The notes below the pieces were generated by a model, which worked only from the letters and a program-made list of their open reading frames with translations, had not been told where the DNA came from and searched no databases. A DNA stretch of 7,937 nucleotides from SG8-4 sp964562575 (GTDB lineage: Bacteria; Planctomycetota; Phycisphaerae; Sedimentisphaerales; Anaerobacaceae), in contig CAZLTY010000206.1 of the NCBI GenBank assembly GCA_964562575.1, forward strand, positions 1 to 7,937, given 5' to 3'. The position numbers and the translations under genes were made by a program. This document shows positions 5,994-7,937 of the stretch, in pieces. Every line of letters begins with the position of its first letter. The stretch's first letter is position 1.

Positions 5994-7937
5994 TCGAAGT
6001 AGGATTTGCCGACGTATTCGCTATTGATGCACAGTTGGATTATGTCACGAGCTAACGGGGCGGCGTCGCTTGAGCCGTGCTGGCCGCCTTCGACGATGAC
6101 AGCGACTGCGATCTTGCATCCTTTGCTGTCGGCGGCGAAACCCGCGAACCAGGCATGGAAGGGTCTCTCGGTCGAGCCGGTTTTACCGTAGACTTTCACG
6201 TCCTCGGCAGCCAGGACCTTAAGGAGCGGCTCGAACTGAGCGAACGCGGTTCCGCCGGGCTCGCTGACGACGGCAGCCATTCCATCGTGGATGACCGCCA
6301 GAGTTTCGTGTGAGATGCCGAGATCGACGCCCGCTGATGATTGGGAATCGCCGAACAGCCGAGGCAACTTAAATACCCCCATCCGGGCAATGGTCGCCAT
6401 TGTATTTGCCATCTGCAGGGGGGTGACGCGCAGAGACCCCTGCCCTATACCGAAGAATTTTCTTTCGCGCGGCGCCAACGGCGGTATCTCTTCGAAGCGC
6501 AGTGCCCTGCCGACAATGCTGCTCGATATTTCGCCAGGCGCCTGGCGAAAGTTTCTGCGTAGTTCGGCTCCGTCGACCTCGGCGATCGAATACGGCGGAG
6601 CAAGTGCGTGCTGGCCACAGCCGAACTCGAAGAGCCACTGCTGCAAAGCCACCGGCTCGAGGCGATCGGCGAGACGGGAAAAATAGATGTTGCAACTGCC
6701 CTTTATGGCGTTACGCGCAACATTGTTCCATCTGAGATCATGACCTGCTCCACGATTGCGTAAGAATATCAAGCAGTTGGGCCAGCCCACCGGCGCCGAC
6801 TCAGCAGGACAGCCGATAACTTCCTCGGGGGTTACCAAGCCGTCTTCGAGCCCCGCGATAAGAATCAACGGCTTGACAATCGAACCGGGCGGATATTGCT
6901 CATTCATCGCCCGATTTATCAGCGGCCTGTTGGGGTCGGCTATCAGGGCGCCGTAGTTGTACCGGACGCGGTTCAAATCATAAGCCGGCAGCGAGACCAG
7001 GGCCAGGATGTCACTGCTCTCAACGTCAATGACCACCGCCGAGATGTTGGGCTGGCCCAGGCTCGGATCGTGCGGGTATCTAACGAGAAAGTCTTCTATG
7101 TCACCCTGAAGCTCGATATCCAGCGTGAGCTTGACGTCTTTGCCGAACTGAGTGGGGGTGTCGACCATGAGCTGACCGTCAATATCCTTGGCCTCTTCCC
7201 CGCGCCTGCCGCGAAGGATCGCCTCGCAGACGTATTCGACGCCGGGCCTGCGGCCGCACACCTCGCCGTCCAGATAGCTTGCCAAATTGTCCTCAGCGAA
7301 AAACCCTTTCTCCCTTTCCTGTGTCGCCGGGCCAACCCAACCTATCGTCTGGGCGGCAACCGACCCGTAGGGATAAAACCTTTGTTCTCTTGAGACAATA
7401 TGGATTCCCTCGGTGTCCATGAACTCCAGTTGAGCCGCGAAGATGTCGTCGTCGGTCTCTAAATCCAGCAGCGGCCTGCTCTGGTACATGTCGATGATAT
7501 CAGTCTTGTTGACGAGTCTGATCTGTTCGTTTGGGTCGGGCACTTTTTCTTCGAAATCCGCTCTTGCTACGGGACCCGGGACATCACCGACGGTGTCATA
7601 ATCGTCAAAAACCGCTGAATCGGGGAATCCCGTGCGCCAAGCGTGGAAGACGCGCTGGTTCCAGACTCTGTCGTTGATCCTCTGCATGTCGTCGTGTATG
7701 ACCCGGCGTTCGACACCTCTGAATTGGGCGCACTTGTCCCTTATGTGCCGCAGATCCTCGATCTTTTCGCTGATCTTCTCCTCAACCTTAGCCTTCGCAG
7801 CCTCGGGCTCGGCCTTCTCTGATGCCCTCAGACGCATGGCATCTTGCACACGCCTGTCCAAAAAGCAACTGAGTTCGTAGTCGATGTGCACCGAGAATTG
7901 GGCCCGGTCGGTGGCTAAGACATTGTCATTTCGATCG
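5978..7937 (-). CDS. mrdA: PBP2/MrdA-type class B penicillin-binding protein, 5' partial
   Basis: This is a D,D-transpeptidase of the elongation (Rod) machinery that cross-links side-wall peptidoglycan in the periplasm. The frame stays open to the right edge, giving 652 visible residues. The first ones, DRNDNVLATDRAQFSVHIDY, match the pedestal motif DRNGxxLA, so the true start and membrane anchor lie beyond 7937. The GTG at 7891-7889 lies inside the domain and is not the start. All three catalytic motifs are present: S-I-V-K in PPGSIVKP (6883-6872), S-C-N (6697-6689) and K-T-G-S (6184-6173). FGIGQGSLRVTPLQMA is the typical PBP2 segment before KTG. The pedestal carries a charged, probably coiled-coil stretch around 7831-7735. 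The gene ends with DDQAF at 5978; its stop lies in the loop of a hairpin. Genes such as mreC or mreD would be expected upstream, off the window. FtsI is less likely, because the plus-strand PBP fits that role. Confidence 0.9.
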   Translation of the reverse strand, partial: DRNDNVLATDRAQFSVHIDYELSCFLDRRVQDAMRLRASEKAEPEAAKAKVEEKISEKIEDLRHIRDKCAQFRGVERRVIHDDMQRINDRVWNQRVFHAWRTGFPDSAVFDDYDTVGDVPGPVARADFEEKVPDPNEQIRLVNKTDIIDMYQSRPLLDLETDDDIFAAQLEFMDTEGIHIVSREQRFYPYGSVAAQTIGWVGPATQEREKGFFAEDNLASYLDGEVCGRRPGVEYVCEAILRGRRGEEAKDIDGQLMVDTPTQFGKDVKLTLDIELQGDIEDFLVRYPHDPSLGQPNISAVVIDVESSDILALVSLPAYDLNRVRYNYGALIADPNRPLINRAMNEQYPPGSIVKPLILIAGLEDGLVTPEEVIGCPAESAPVGWPNCLIFLRNRGAGHDLRWNNVARNAIKGSCNIYFSRLADRLEPVALQQWLFEFGCGQHALAPPYSIAEVDGAELRRNFRQAPGEISSSIVGRALRFEEIPPLAPRERKFFGIGQGSLRVTPLQMANTMATIARMGVFKLPRLFGDSQSSAGVDLGISHETLAVIHDGMAAVVSEPGGTAFAQFEPLLKVLAAEDVKVYGKTGSTERPFHAWFAGFAADSKGCKIAVAVIVEGGQHGSSDAAPLARDIIQLCINSEYVGKSYFDDQAF

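Noticed and set aside
5182..6027. Plus-strand open frame of 281 codons over the zinc-ribbon gene start, the gap and the mrdA end
   Set aside because: It crosses the repeat element and two real genes on the other strand, and its composition is not protein-like (very Arg/Ser/Asp-rich).
7889..7891. GTG as the start of the minus-strand PBP2
   Set aside because: The frame continues upstream without a stop to the window edge and encodes the conserved DRNDNVLATD pedestal motif, so the gene is simply cut by the window.
7922..7937. TGTCATTTCGATCG at the right edge, similar to the repeat ends
   Set aside because: It encodes the conserved DRNDN of the PBP2 pedestal, so the similarity is explained by coding sequence.

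Overview
The window looks like chromosomal DNA from a planctomycete-type bacterium, most likely class Phycisphaerae and possibly Sedimentisphaerales. This placement is an inference. It rests on moderate-to-high G+C, a LysM protein with the N-terminal look I associate with that group, a zinc-ribbon plus DUF4190-like membrane protein, and a divergent but complete pair of class B penicillin-binding proteins. No rRNA, tRNA, CRISPR array, integrase or insertion-sequence transposase is visible.

Plus-strand block (89-4204): four genes run in the same direction and probably form one cell-division and envelope operon. The order is a single-pass membrane protein with two LysM domains, a tiny FtsL-like bitopic protein, an FtsI/PBP3-type class B penicillin-binding protein with all three catalytic motifs, and a soluble GT-B glycosyltransferase of the MJ1255/VC2487 type. 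In a classical division/cell-wall (dcw) cluster, ftsL-ftsI is followed by murE. Here the glycosyltransferase takes that place.

Minus-strand block (7937-4225): this block converges on the first with only 20 nt between the two stop codons. Entering from the right edge is a PBP2/MrdA-type elongation transpeptidase that is cut at its 5' end by the window. It is followed, after 247 nt, by a 501-residue zinc-ribbon/DUF4190-like membrane protein of unknown function. The 247-nt gap holds a strong hairpin straddling the mrdA stop codon, an 85-bp REP/MITE-like element with 16-nt inverted ends, a plausible sigma70-type promoter and a strong Shine-Dalgarno site for the zinc-ribbon gene.

Together the genes describe peptidoglycan synthesis: FtsI (with FtsL) for septation, PBP2 for elongation, a LysM protein that could bind the wall or septum, and a glycosyltransferase for an unidentified glycoconjugate. 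I do not see a clearly new defence or mobile system. The best leads are the short FtsL candidate, the LysM protein heading the cluster, the unknown zinc-ribbon protein with a pseudopilin-like tail motif, and the repeat/hairpin structure after mrdA.
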